Numbered from the stretch's first letter, positions 10,082 to 18,807 are shown. The stretch: DNA of 64,000 bases from Pseudoalteromonas sp. SMS1 (GCF_021530565.1 NZ_JAKGBI010000023.1:1-64000), one strand, 5' to 3'. The notes: a model not told the origin generated them from the sequence alone. Made by a program: numbers and translations.

Positions 10082-10822
10082 ATGGCTATAAAATACAATC
10101 ATTCTCATTTTAGAAGACCCCTGCCAGTGAACAACCGTATATTAGTCGTAGAAGATGACATTACGCTCAATCAACAAGTATGTGCGCTCCTTAGCAATAG
10201 AGGTTATGATGTTGATTGCATTCATGATGGAGAACAAGGACTTAGCCAAGCATTAGCCGTTAACTATGATTTGATAATCTTAGATATCAGACTGCCTTCA
10301 ATGGAAGGGTATGAAATTTTAGCGCAGTTAAGGAAGGTAAAACAAACACCTGTGCTGATCCTGTCTGCATGTGGCGCGGAACAAGAACGTATAAAAGGCC
10401 TGAGTTTAGGTGCAGACGATTACTTGTCCAAACCCTTTAATCTTGATGAGTTGGTGTTGCGCATTGAGGCGATATTAAGGCGTGTACATGCACTACATAC
10501 ACACGCTAGAACGCCGTTTAAAATTACGTTATCGGAACTTCATTTAGACAGACAACAGCAACAGGCCTTTTTTAAATCAGAACTGTTAGACATCACAGCT
10601 ATTCAATTCAAATTACTTTGGCAATTGGCACACAATCACAATGAAACTCTGAGCAAAGCCTTTTTATACCAATGTGTGCTGGAGCGCCAATTTAGCCGTT
10701 ACGACCGTAGTTTAGATATGCATTTGAGTCGTTTACGGAAAAAGCTTGTCGCGGTTGGGTTAAGCGCGGAGTCTATCAGTACCGTTCACGGTAAAGGTTA
10801 CAAACTATATGTTCCACATTAA
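10082..10822 (+). CDS. Response regulator, OmpR/PhoB family
   Basis: The protein has an N-terminal receiver domain (ILVVEDD acidic pocket; phosphoacceptor D68 in LIILDIRLP; conserved KP in LSKPFN) and a C-terminal winged-helix DNA-binding domain ending in STVHGKGYKLYVP. The ATG at 10082 gives 246 residues, but it puts about 15 unusual residues before the receiver. A GTG at 10127 would begin MNNRILVVEDD and make the phosphoacceptor D53, the usual position, so it may be the true start. The gene overlaps the kinase gene by 14 bp. A TonB-dependent receptor gene follows the kinase, an order also seen for siderophore-responsive systems such as PfeRS-PfeA. Confidence 0.92.
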   Translation: MAIKYNHSHFRRPLPVNNRILVVEDDITLNQQVCALLSNRGYDVDCIHDGEQGLSQALAVNYDLIILDIRLPSMEGYEILAQLRKVKQTPVLILSACGAEQERIKGLSLGADDYLSKPFNLDELVLRIEAILRRVHALHTHARTPFKITLSELHLDRQQQQAFFKSELLDITAIQFKLLWQLAHNHNETLSKAFLYQCVLERQFSRYDRSLDMHLSRLRKKLVAVGLSAESISTVHGKGYKLYVPH

Positions 10823-12146
10823 TGCTTCGTACTTTTTGCGCTTGTGCGCGCTGGTGATTTTAGGCTCTATCATCTTATTTGGCGTCATCGACTATTTAGT
10901 CAATCATGCTGAGTTTCGAATGAGCCAAATAAAGGTAGAAGATCAACAGGCACTTCTTGAAATCGGGGCACAAGCTGAACAACTATATATCCAAGGCGAT
11001 ATGGTCGCGCTTGCAGAGTTCATTAACCAAATCGAATACCAATACGATACTTGGGCCGCGATAGTGCAGCGCGATTTAACACCGTTAGCAGGCACCCAAA
11101 TCAAACAGTATTACCTCGATGAATTCAGTTTGGGACGAGACGTGAGTTGGAAAATCCACTTGTACTTTCCAAGAAACCCAGTGATGGATATTCCGTTTGC
11201 CCAAGACGGCACACATTTCATCATTCAGCTTCCTAACAGTATGCGACCAGGTAGTTACTGGCAACTCACCTATCTATTACTGCAGTTCGGCATCCCCTTG
11301 GTCGTATTAGCAGGTATTTGTTTGGTCTTATATCGCGCCATTATGAAACCACTAAAACAATTAGAACAAACAACACGCGCCTTTGCCGAAGGAAACTTAG
11401 ACAGCAGAATCGGGCAACGTATTTCAAGCAAAGATGCCGAATTTCAACAGATTGCTGCAACTTTTGACAAAATGGCTGACTGCACAGCAAATACCATTCG
11501 CGCCCAAAGACAATTTATCGCTGACTTTTCTCATGAAATACGCACACCAATCGCGCGTATAGAAACGGCCATCGACTGCCATAAATCTGGCCTTTCAGAA
11601 ACGGAGATGCTTGAACGCGTTGCCAAAAACACTGCAACCATGAGAGAACTTGCAGAAAATACTCTTACTTTGACTTGGCTCGAAAACGAAAGGCTCTGTG
11701 CCAATACCGATCAAGACAAAGGCTGCTTTGATTTGGTTGATTTAATTGAGTGCATTGTAGATGAAGTCAAGTTTGAGACTCCTCATATCCAATTTAACAT
11801 ACAGCTTCCTGACTCTGAAGAAATCGATTCAAATGCCAGAGTACTGGGGCAAGTCATCGAAAATGTACTTCGCAATGCGAGTCGGTATGCACAGCACTGC
11901 ATCAACGTGGTGTATCAAAACAGGGAAATCAAGATATGGGATGATGGCCCAGGCGTTCCAGAAAATGAACTTGAGTGTATTTTTCAACCATTTTATCGAA
12001 GCCATGGTTATTCGCACACTCAACCAGACAGCCATTCATTTGGCCTCGGTTTAGCTTTGTGTAAAAGACAGATGGAGCGGATCCATGGCAATATCTTTGC
12101 CCAAAATGTACCTGATTCAGGGCTGGGTATATACATCAAACTTTAG
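10809..12146 (+). CDS. Sensor histidine kinase of the adjacent response regulator
   Basis: The 445-residue inner-membrane kinase has a first transmembrane segment at residues about 8-30, a periplasmic sensor of about 120 residues, a second transmembrane segment near 150-175, a HAMP region, an H-box with the phosphorylated H242 (DFSHEIRTP), and a HATPase domain with N-box (VIENVLRNASRYA), DGPGVP and GLGLAL boxes. All catalytic boxes are intact. Its start overlaps the regulator gene by 14 bp, which indicates translational coupling. The signal is unknown. The downstream receptor suggests that it detects a ferric siderophore or other periplasmic ligand. Confidence 0.92.
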   Translation: MFHINASYFLRLCALVILGSIILFGVIDYLVNHAEFRMSQIKVEDQQALLEIGAQAEQLYIQGDMVALAEFINQIEYQYDTWAAIVQRDLTPLAGTQIKQYYLDEFSLGRDVSWKIHLYFPRNPVMDIPFAQDGTHFIIQLPNSMRPGSYWQLTYLLLQFGIPLVVLAGICLVLYRAIMKPLKQLEQTTRAFAEGNLDSRIGQRISSKDAEFQQIAATFDKMADCTANTIRAQRQFIADFSHEIRTPIARIETAIDCHKSGLSETEMLERVAKNTATMRELAENTLTLTWLENERLCANTDQDKGCFDLVDLIECIVDEVKFETPHIQFNIQLPDSEEIDSNARVLGQVIENVLRNASRYAQHCINVVYQNREIKIWDDGPGVPENELECIFQPFYRSHGYSHTQPDSHSFGLGLALCKRQMERIHGNIFAQNVPDSGLGIYIKL

Positions 12147-12349
12147 GCGCCGCAGCCTCTTTTAGCAGGCACATTGCTTTTGTGATAAAAAACACTACCA
12201 CAAAATAGCAGGCCCTGTTTTTTGCGACTTATTTACCATTTACTTGTGCTCACTGAAGTATGAAAAGCGAGATGATGTCTCGCATGCATTGTCACTGCAA
12301 ATGTAACAGTTGTAAAAGTACTTTGGTTTCCCTTGATTTCGTGAATAAT

Positions 12350-12364
12350 ACGCATCGTATTGAT
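12350..12364 (+). promoter_or_regulatory. AATACG-CAT-CGTATT dyad in the receptor promoter
   Basis: A perfect 6-bp inverted repeat with a 3-nt centre sits about 35-50 bp upstream of the receptor start and partly overlaps a Fur-like box. It could be the site of the upstream OmpR-type regulator, although such regulators more often bind direct repeats. Confidence 0.35.
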
Positions 12365-12380
12365 AACTATTTTCATTTAA
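12362..12380 (+). promoter_or_regulatory. Fur-like box upstream of TonB-dependent receptor
   Basis: The 19-mer starting GATAACTATTTTCATTT matches the Fur consensus at 12 positions on this strand and 13 on the other by hand count. It ends about 17 bp before the receptor ATG, a common place for iron repression of receptor genes. Confidence 0.45.
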
Positions 12381-12397
12381 GATAAAGGAACACACCA

Positions 12398-14413
12398 ATG
12401 CAGTTTGGTTTCTCTCGCTCAGCGCTCGCGCTTGCTATTACATGCGCTACTGTTAGTTCTCCTGTCGTTTTTGCAGACGATAAACAGCAAAAAATCGAAG
12501 TCATAGAAGTACATGGTAAAGTTTCTGACGCGGATATGATCATCGACCAAACTGATCTTACGCAGCTGCAAGCAAACGATTTAGCGGATATTTTTAGGTC
12601 GCTTCCACAAGTTTCTGTCGGTGGCTCAAACCCGATTGCACAAAAGATTTACGTTCGTGGCCTTGAGGATACAATGCTCAATGTCAGCATTGATGGCGCC
12701 CTTCAAGCGGGATATTTATTTCATCACCAAGGACGTTTATCTATCGAACCAGAACTGTTGAAACAAGTTGATGTCGTTGCAGGTGCAGGTGATGCAACCT
12801 CTGGCTCAGGCGCGTTAGGTGGTGCACTGAGATTTAAAACTAAGCGCGCAGACGATCTGCTATCCCCTGAAGAGCGCTTCGGCGCACTTTTTAAGCTGGG
12901 ATACTATGGTAACAGTGAGGGATTCAAGGCCAGTTCGACTTTATATGGCAGAGCAACTGACGACATTGATGTTTTGCTTTCCTTGATTAAACGCGATACT
13001 AAAGATATGGAAGATGGGCAAGGTCAAGATATTCCCTACTCTGCATCGGAACAAGAAGTTGGTTTTGCCAAGATCAGTGGTGATTTAACCAATACCCAAT
13101 CTTTTAGCTTTAGCCATGATGTACGTCATGATGATGGTACTCGTCTATTGCGTGCACACTGGCACCCGAGCAAGAAAAACTTTCCTCTGGCTCAAGAGAG
13201 TGAACGTAAAACAAGTACACTCAATTATTTTTATGCGCCAACAAGCAACCTTATCGACCTTGAAGTAAGCGCCTACAGAACCCAAAACTCCATCACTCAT
13301 ACACACCCTCAAGGCAAGGATAGAGCGGGTAACGTCGCACAAAACACCTACTTTGCTGAGTATGATTCTGCTGGCTTTGATGCGCGCAATACGGCCACTT
13401 TTGACAACCATAAAGTTGTAGCGGGTTTAGACTACCGACGTGATGAGGCCATGTTAGAAGACCAAGGGCTGGTCTATGAATTGTCAGGTATTGAAGAAGG
13501 CAAAGTGTATGGCATATACATCCAGGACTACTTTCAGGTTACAGAACAATTTCAAATTAGCGCTGGGGTTCGATATGATAAATATGAACTCACTGATGAC
13601 GACCAACAAGACTTTGATTCAAGCGGTTTTAGCCCGAACCTTAACCTAACCTATGAAATCACACCTGAGTTCTCAGTCAACACAGGATACGCCAAGGCAA
13701 TTCGAGGTCAAAAAGTCAAAGAGCTATTCGTGTTAGGCTATTACGACAATGACAAAAATATGCGCAAGGAAGTAGCCCAAAACGTTGAGATCGGCTTTAA
13801 GTACCTTGGTGATAACCTCGTAATCCAAGCCGATGTATTTCAGTCAACCATCGATGATGCGGTTTCTACAGCTAAGAACCTAGACACACAATCACCTTAT
13901 TTGTTCAGCAATGTTGGTGATCTTGAGAACAAAGGTTTTAATATTAATGGCCGCTATAGCTTTGAACGCGCATCCGTTTCTTTTGCCTTTAATAGCAGTA
14001 GACCTGAATGGAAAACGCACGTTAATCCCGCCCTAGTAGGCACACCAATCTCAGATCAGGATTGGTCAATCGGTACCTCTGTAGGCGATACACTGACTTT
14101 AGGCGTCGACTATTCACTTACCGATAACTTGGAACTTGCATGGCAAGCTCGCTTTGTAGAGCGATTAGATAATGCGGGTACTTACGTGTGGGACAACACA
14201 CAACTGCCAGAAAAAGCCGGCTACAGCGTACATGATTTGAAGGCAACCTGGTACGTTACAGAAAACGAAAAAGTGAAACTTGATATTGCTGTTAAAAATA
14301 TTTTTGACAAGTTCTACTATGACCATGCCACTTATGCTGCTCTTGGCCCCATCGATACGGGAGTAGCCGAGCCGGGTAGAGATATCCGTGCAACCATTAC
14401 TTGGCAACTATAA
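12398..14413 (+). CDS. TonB-dependent outer-membrane receptor, siderophore type
   Basis: The 671-residue protein has a signal peptide ending near VVFADD, a plug domain (LADIFRSLPQVSVGG... IYVRGLEDTMLNVSIDGA... GSGALGGALRFKTK) and a 22-strand-type barrel with the terminal aromatic motif ATITWQL. The length and plug motifs fit receptors for iron complexes rather than the longer carbohydrate-type receptors. The sequence just before the plug (IEVIEVHG) could act as TonB box. It lies 250 bp downstream of a two-component system and behind a Fur-like box, so both iron and substrate control are likely. It may recover the product of the synthetase cluster about 9 kb away. The ligand cannot be read from the sequence. 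Confidence 0.9.
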   Translation: MQFGFSRSALALAITCATVSSPVVFADDKQQKIEVIEVHGKVSDADMIIDQTDLTQLQANDLADIFRSLPQVSVGGSNPIAQKIYVRGLEDTMLNVSIDGALQAGYLFHHQGRLSIEPELLKQVDVVAGAGDATSGSGALGGALRFKTKRADDLLSPEERFGALFKLGYYGNSEGFKASSTLYGRATDDIDVLLSLIKRDTKDMEDGQGQDIPYSASEQEVGFAKISGDLTNTQSFSFSHDVRHDDGTRLLRAHWHPSKKNFPLAQESERKTSTLNYFYAPTSNLIDLEVSAYRTQNSITHTHPQGKDRAGNVAQNTYFAEYDSAGFDARNTATFDNHKVVAGLDYRRDEAMLEDQGLVYELSGIEEGKVYGIYIQDYFQVTEQFQISAGVRYDKYELTDDDQQDFDSSGFSPNLNLTYEITPEFSVNTGYAKAIRGQKVKELFVLGYYDNDKNMRKEVAQNVEIGFKYLGDNLVIQADVFQSTIDDAVSTAKNLDTQSPYLFSNVGDLENKGFNINGRYSFERASVSFAFNSSRPEWKTHVNPALVGTPISDQDWSIGTSVGDTLTLGVDYSLTDNLELAWQARFVERLDNAGTYVWDNTQLPEKAGYSVHDLKATWYVTENEKVKLDIAVKNIFDKFYYDHATYAALGPIDTGVAEPGRDIRATITWQL

Positions 14414-14423
14414 ACTTATTGCA

Positions 14424-14449
14424 GGGAGCCATTAAATTGACTCCCTTTT
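14424..14449 (+). terminator. Rho-independent terminator after the receptor gene
   Basis: GGGAG and CTCCC pair around a 12-nt AT-rich loop and are followed at once by TTTT. It lies 10 bp after the receptor stop codon. Confidence 0.65.
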
Positions 14450-14768
14450 AACAGCCACCAAAACAAGAAAAGCCAGATAACGAACTCAGAAATACGCCGC
14501 TAGCTATCGCATAATCACGCGCGATGCTCGACATCATCACTTCAAAAGTAATCTAGACCGCATACGGCATAACAACTTCCTTCACGCACATTGTTTTGAG
14601 ATCACAATCAATGACGCCATGCAGGAAGCACGTTACACGCCAATAACAGTGCAACGAACAGTCAAGTTGCAGTTAATGGGGTTACGTTAAGTGTAATGCC
14701 TTGAAAGATACTTTTTTGCTTTGGCATACTAAAATCCCTGTTAAATACAGCAAACAAAGGAACAGTCC
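14450..14768. other. Intergenic stretch, no gene seen
   Basis: About 320 bp between the receptor terminator and the lipoprotein gene. I found no credible reading frame, repeat or RNA gene. Its 3' end must hold the lipoprotein promoter; an AAAGGAA ribosome site is visible just before 14769. Confidence 0.5.
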
Positions 14769-15404
14769 ATGCCTCACTTTCACCACCTCTCTATTTCGAA
14801 TCAACAGCACAGTGCACTTAAGCTGCCGCTTTTGGTGTTGACTATCTCTGCCCTGTCTGCCTGTACCTCCTCAATGGTGCGCTCCCCTGTCACCAATACG
14901 CTGACTTCAGCGACTCACTGTGTCGGTGAAATAGCTCATCATAATGGATTAGTACTGCAGCCAAACGCGCAAGTCCCAAACGGCGTCATTCTACCAGCTG
15001 ATAAAGGTGGGCTATGTAAAGGGCAAGTTTTTATTGCGGCAAAAGACATAACAATATGGCGAGCTTGGAACAGCGAATACAGCGGCTCTAAACTAGGTAA
15101 GTGGTGGACTTTTGACAAGCCATTGGGGTCTATCTCTCAATACCGTCGAGAAAATGTGATATGTCCCAGTTATTCACCACTCGACATGCTTGTTAGCTGC
15201 ACACTAAAAGCCGGGACGCAGGTCGTCGTTGGACCTGGACAAAGTGCAAAATGCAGTGACTATTTCACTTACCCCGCATCACAGGTGAACCAGCTTTATT
15301 TAGCCAATGCGGATGAGGCTGTCATGAATTGTCAAACCTATGATGGCAGATTTTCTTGGCAAACTCAGCCACATAGGTCTGTGGAAGAGGCGAGTTCTCT
15401 ATAA
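14769..15404 (+). CDS. Putative lipoprotein, unknown function
   Basis: The 211-residue product has a lipoprotein signal: a hydrophobic stretch (KLPLLVLTISALSAC) ending in the lipobox LSAC, with Cys at residue 32. The mature part has several cysteines (for example SATHC, GGLCKG, NVICPS, VSCTL, KCSDY, MNCQT), which suggests disulfides in a periplasmic or surface domain. I do not recognise the family. The start has a good AAAGGAA site. A strong terminator separates it from the receptor gene upstream, and the next gene is convergent, so it appears to be a single-gene unit. Confidence 0.65.
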   Translation: MPHFHHLSISNQQHSALKLPLLVLTISALSACTSSMVRSPVTNTLTSATHCVGEIAHHNGLVLQPNAQVPNGVILPADKGGLCKGQVFIAAKDITIWRAWNSEYSGSKLGKWWTFDKPLGSISQYRRENVICPSYSPLDMLVSCTLKAGTQVVVGPGQSAKCSDYFTYPASQVNQLYLANADEAVMNCQTYDGRFSWQTQPHRSVEEASSL

Positions 15405-15507
15405 TTCATCATGGGCAAAAGCATGGGCGCTTTTTCAATTACAATAACACTAGACTGATTTTCTCAGTGTCCATAGTGAAATCGGCGCCCTTACACTTTT
15501 CACAAAG

Positions 15508-16245
15508 CTAAACTGCATACGTGACGTGTGCATTGTTTTTCAACTGCTCGCCCATACTCTGAACAAAATTGAAAGGCGTTAATGTATGTCCTATTTGTAC
15601 GGTTTTTGGCCCGATCTCTTGACCTTGCTCTATCAGAAGCCGCATATTGATAATATCGCTAAAATTCTCGTTGGTGACATCATACTTTCCCCAATACTTA
15701 CTGCTTCCCTCACCGTTTGGTCCGCGCTCCAATGCCGTATATTTTAGAAAATTGTCTTTAACTGCATTTGCCGTGTTCACGAGTATCTCATTGTCATTTA
15801 ATTGCTCGGTCAACCATTTACGTTCTTGTTCATTTAGAGATCCAGTCACGGTTATCTCAGAATTTGCATCGACCGAAAACCCCCACTCCTTTTCGGCTAA
15901 TTGAGGATGGGATTTACTTAAACCAGACATAAAGCTGGCATATTCTGCAGCCATCGCGTCTGCTGCGTTGAACATGTCCCCGTTGAGGTATAATTCTGAA
16001 GATGCTTCAAAAAGCCTATCCATGGTTTGTTCAATGGTCTCTATCTGCTCTATAGATTCACCAATATAGAATGGCCGTTCGTAGGTTGAAGGTGCTTCGT
16101 TAGGCCCGGCACCATAATAAACATCCGACTCAAGTGTAGATGGCGCTTTGTGATGGGCTTCTTTACGAGCGGTGTTCTTCAACGAAACCAATGTGTTGTT
16201 TGGTGGCGCGACTTCTACAGCAGCAACATGAGAGTTGACTTTCAT
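15508..16245 (-). CDS. Hypothetical protein, 245 aa
   Basis: I do not recognise this protein. I use the ATG at 16245 (MKVNSHVAAVEVAPP...) because AAGGA lies 7 nt upstream; an in-frame ATG at 16368 has no such site and adds 41 residues that look non-coding. The product has no signal peptide or membrane segment. It has an acidic helical centre (IEQIETIEQTMDRLFEASSELYLNGDMFNAADAMAAEYASFMSGL) and a short segment with alternating hydrophobic residues (EITVTGSLNEQERKWLTEQLN). The N-terminal 60 residues are low in structure and rich in Pro, Ala and Thr. It is convergent with the lipoprotein gene. Confidence 0.6.
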   Translation of the reverse strand: MKVNSHVAAVEVAPPNNTLVSLKNTARKEAHHKAPSTLESDVYYGAGPNEAPSTYERPFYIGESIEQIETIEQTMDRLFEASSELYLNGDMFNAADAMAAEYASFMSGLSKSHPQLAEKEWGFSVDANSEITVTGSLNEQERKWLTEQLNDNEILVNTANAVKDNFLKYTALERGPNGEGSSKYWGKYDVTNENFSDIINMRLLIEQGQEIGPKTVQIGHTLTPFNFVQSMGEQLKNNAHVTYAV

Positions 16246-16376
16246 ACATAATCCTTTTTGAGTCAAGTTAGAGAATATTATCGACACGTACACAATAAAG
16301 TTAAGTGCGCCAATTAAATTCTTTGCCTGCATATTGTTGCCTATGTATACATTCAAGCTTGCCAACACATTTAAAC

Positions 16377-16388
16377 GAACGGCCGTTC
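16377..16388. promoter_or_regulatory. GAACGGCCGTTC perfect palindrome
   Basis: A 12-bp perfect palindrome about 130 bp upstream of the 245-residue hypothetical gene. Its form resembles operators of TetR-family repressors, but no such regulator is encoded nearby. Function unproven. Confidence 0.3.
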
Positions 16389-16768
16389 ATCACCCCAAAA
16401 ATGAACAGTTCTGTTAGCACATACACGATTCTTCGACTGTAACGGCCACGTATACGAGGTCAAAAACAACACTGCCACCTTTTCTTTGCAGCCCAAACAA
16501 AATCGCGTTTACTCCAAAAACAGGTTAAATAATGCAGTTAGACTACCAGCACAAACTTTCTTACCTCTATGACAGTTCAAGCCACCGCATGGGCGAACAG
16601 AGTTGAGCACGTCATTTACCATCCAAAAGCTTGTGCCTTACTCCGGCTAAAAAGCGCTTCAATCTTAAATATTTAATTCAGTGATAAATCTGCATGGTTG
16701 AGTAATTATTATTGTGTCTTACAATTAGACTAAGCAATTAATTCAAAACAATACGGCCAATCTATACC
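16389..16768. other. Intergenic stretch, no gene seen
   Basis: About 380 bp between divergent genes. No convincing reading frame, RNA gene or repeat was seen. It should hold the promoter of the diguanylate cyclase gene, but I could not place it. Confidence 0.45.
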
Positions 16769-17764
16769 TTGAAACTAAAAGAACGATTTGGTGCTTTAAC
16801 TAAAGCACAACCCATTTTGATAAACCGCTATCCAATGTATGCAGCATATTTACTGCTACTGACTTCGGCTTTTTTATGTTACTACCCAATCCACTACATG
16901 ATGCAACAAAAGTATGCACTAGGCATCGCAGTTGTAATCGTGATAGCAGTGCTGGTTCTCACTTCGGCAAGATTAATTCAAGGCAAACTGAGTGTGTGGA
17001 AGTGTTTTTTGATATGTGCCATTGAAGGTGCCATGTTGATATATCTGTCCATACAATCCCCGCTTATCTCTGTCATATGGCTGCCCGCTTTTTTAGTCGG
17101 AATGTTTATGATGTTTCCATTTAAGATGGCATGTGTCATCACAACGGGGTTTTGGATAACACTGACTTACCTCGGCTTTTTACAATTAGACGTTGAACTC
17201 GCTCTCAGATCAGCGATGTCATCATGCTTAGTAATGATGCTCTGTGCTGTTATTGTCAAAACCTACAATGACGCCATCATGGTTGCAGAAAGTGTGGCAG
17301 TCAAAGATCCACTGACAGGCGCACTCAATAGAAGAACTCTGGTAGAGCAAGTAGAGCTTGAGTCTGAACGCGTCAGTCGTTATTCGCAAGTTTGTTCTAT
17401 TATCATGATAGACCTAGATAATTTCAAAACACTCAACGATAAACTTGGCCATGGCGTAGGAGATGAAATGCTGGTTGGTTTTGTCTCTCTCATAAATGAA
17501 TACACGCGTCGCAATGATAAGCTGTTTCGTTTGGGCGGCGATGAATTTATGTTGTTACTTCCAGGCATGAATGAAGAAAACGCCAATATATTTGTGGCAA
17601 GAATCCAAAACTTAGTACCAAATAAGTTAACAATGGACTCCGTCTCATTGGGTATGAGTTTTGGTGTTTGTGAAATTACTGCAAATATTTCAGTAGAATC
17701 GTTACTCGAAAAAGCTGATAAAGCACTTTACGAAAATAAACATCAAAGAAAACAATCAAAGTAA
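16769..17764 (+). CDS. Membrane diguanylate cyclase (GGDEF)
   Basis: The protein makes cyclic di-GMP from two GTP. Residues about 20-165 contain several hydrophobic segments forming a membrane sensor, and residues about 170-331 are a GGDEF domain with an intact GGDEF motif (256-260) in RLGGDEFML. The upstream RRND sequence matches the RxxD inhibitory site at the normal distance, so product inhibition is expected. The TTG at 16769 gives 331 residues; an in-frame stop just upstream at 16739 rules out a longer protein. No good ribosome site precedes it, and an ATG at 16835 (MYAAYLLLL) is another possible start. No EAL domain is present. The input signal is unknown. Confidence 0.88.
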   Translation: MKLKERFGALTKAQPILINRYPMYAAYLLLLTSAFLCYYPIHYMMQQKYALGIAVVIVIAVLVLTSARLIQGKLSVWKCFLICAIEGAMLIYLSIQSPLISVIWLPAFLVGMFMMFPFKMACVITTGFWITLTYLGFLQLDVELALRSAMSSCLVMMLCAVIVKTYNDAIMVAESVAVKDPLTGALNRRTLVEQVELESERVSRYSQVCSIIMIDLDNFKTLNDKLGHGVGDEMLVGFVSLINEYTRRNDKLFRLGGDEFMLLLPGMNEENANIFVARIQNLVPNKLTMDSVSLGMSFGVCEITANISVESLLEKADKALYENKHQRKQSK

Positions 17765-17926
17765 AAATACGATGGGAAAACATAAGAACATGAAATGTAT
17801 ACTTATAATATCTAAAATGGAATTAAAATTACAAAAATAGAAAATTAATTGGAAACTTTTAGTTTACTTTTAAAAAACACAGCCCTAACCTGTAAAGGCA
17901 GTTTATCTCAAATAAGGAAATAAAAA

Positions 17927-18109
17927 ATGAAAGTACAATTAAAAAAGAAAAATCTAAAAACACTTAATGAAAGCAATAAACTCGCTAACCAAGCAACACC
18001 ACAAGTTGCGGGCGGCGGTACAGAGTACTCTGTATTTCCACAATGCAGACCATCAAATCCGGTTATCTGCTACACCGAAGGCGGTTGGCAAGGTTGTGTT
18101 CCGAAATAA
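17927..18109 (+). CDS. Small peptide with double-glycine leader, candidate RiPP/bacteriocin precursor
   Basis: The 60-residue product begins with a lysine-rich leader (MKVQLKKKNLKTLNE), continues with ATPQVAGGG, and ends in a short C-terminal part containing three cysteines (PQCRP, VICYT, QGCVP) plus Ser, Thr, Trp and Gly. This resembles leader-plus-core precursors whose leaders are cut after GG by C39 peptidase transporters. AAGGA lies 10 nt before the ATG, supporting a real gene. I see no modification enzyme, protease or transporter beside it, so processing enzymes would have to be elsewhere. A small secreted or structural peptide without modification is the alternative. Confidence 0.65.
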   Translation: MKVQLKKKNLKTLNESNKLANQATPQVAGGGTEYSVFPQCRPSNPVICYTEGGWQGCVPK

Positions 18110-18168
18110 TACACCAACGCTTCTATAGGCGTTCGCCTTTATAACCGTGATTCCTGCGCTTTTGGATG

Positions 18169-18807
18169 CTAAATTTGATTTTGCTTCTTTAGGCGCAGTT
18201 CTTGGTTTAGCTGCTTGAAACCAACTTCACTTATTTTAAGTACCAAACTTTCACGTTTTACACTTAACTGTGACACCTGCCTTGACACTACGTCATACAT
18301 ACGCCACTGACCAGTTTCACTTTGTCTAAATTTCAGGATCAATTGCGCATCACTTTGACTGGCCCTATTGATTTGAATCGCTGCTTCTGCAAATTTACGT
18401 CCTTTATTAATTTGTAAAGTATGAAGTGCTATCTCTGAGTCTTGATACTCAATCAGTACTTTTGCATACATCTTGATAAGCTGATTTTCTATCAAGCCTG
18501 TAAATTCTGTCATTTGTTGTTGATCTAGGTGACGTACGTGTTTACCCAGCACCTTTAGAGATGAGAATCGTAGATCTAAGTGCGGGATTAGCTCACTGTT
18601 CACGATATGCTGAGCCAACGCTTCCCGCTCAACTTTAGGAGCGGAATTTAAATTTTCTATGCCTTGTATTAATTTCGTACTCAATTTTTGGGCGAGCACT
18701 GTAAATGGCTCTTGCGTACTGGTTTCGGAGCCTGTTTGAGCGAGCACCTTAGTCGTGGTAACGATGCTCAGCAGTAACAAGACAATGATAGTGAACTGGC
18801 TTTTCAT
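18169..18807 (-). CDS. MlaC/Ttg2D family phospholipid-binding protein
   Basis: The 212-residue periplasmic protein has a signal peptide (MKSQFTIIVLLLLSIVTTTKVLAQ) followed by an MlaC-type domain: VEREALAQHIVNSELIPHLDLRF... is the typical helical N-terminal half, and the C-terminal half holds the beta-sheet that forms the lipid pocket. I use the ATG at 18807, with GGAA 7 nt upstream, because the longer frame to 18885 would hide the signal peptide. MlaC normally carries phospholipids between the MlaA outer-membrane complex and MlaFEDB. None of those genes is adjacent, so this is an orphan copy. The PagL-like gene is divergent from it. Confidence 0.8.
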   Translation of the reverse strand: MKSQFTIIVLLLLSIVTTTKVLAQTGSETSTQEPFTVLAQKLSTKLIQGIENLNSAPKVEREALAQHIVNSELIPHLDLRFSSLKVLGKHVRHLDQQQMTEFTGLIENQLIKMYAKVLIEYQDSEIALHTLQINKGRKFAEAAIQINRASQSDAQLILKFRQSETGQWRMYDVVSRQVSQLSVKRESLVLKISEVGFKQLNQELRLKKQNQI

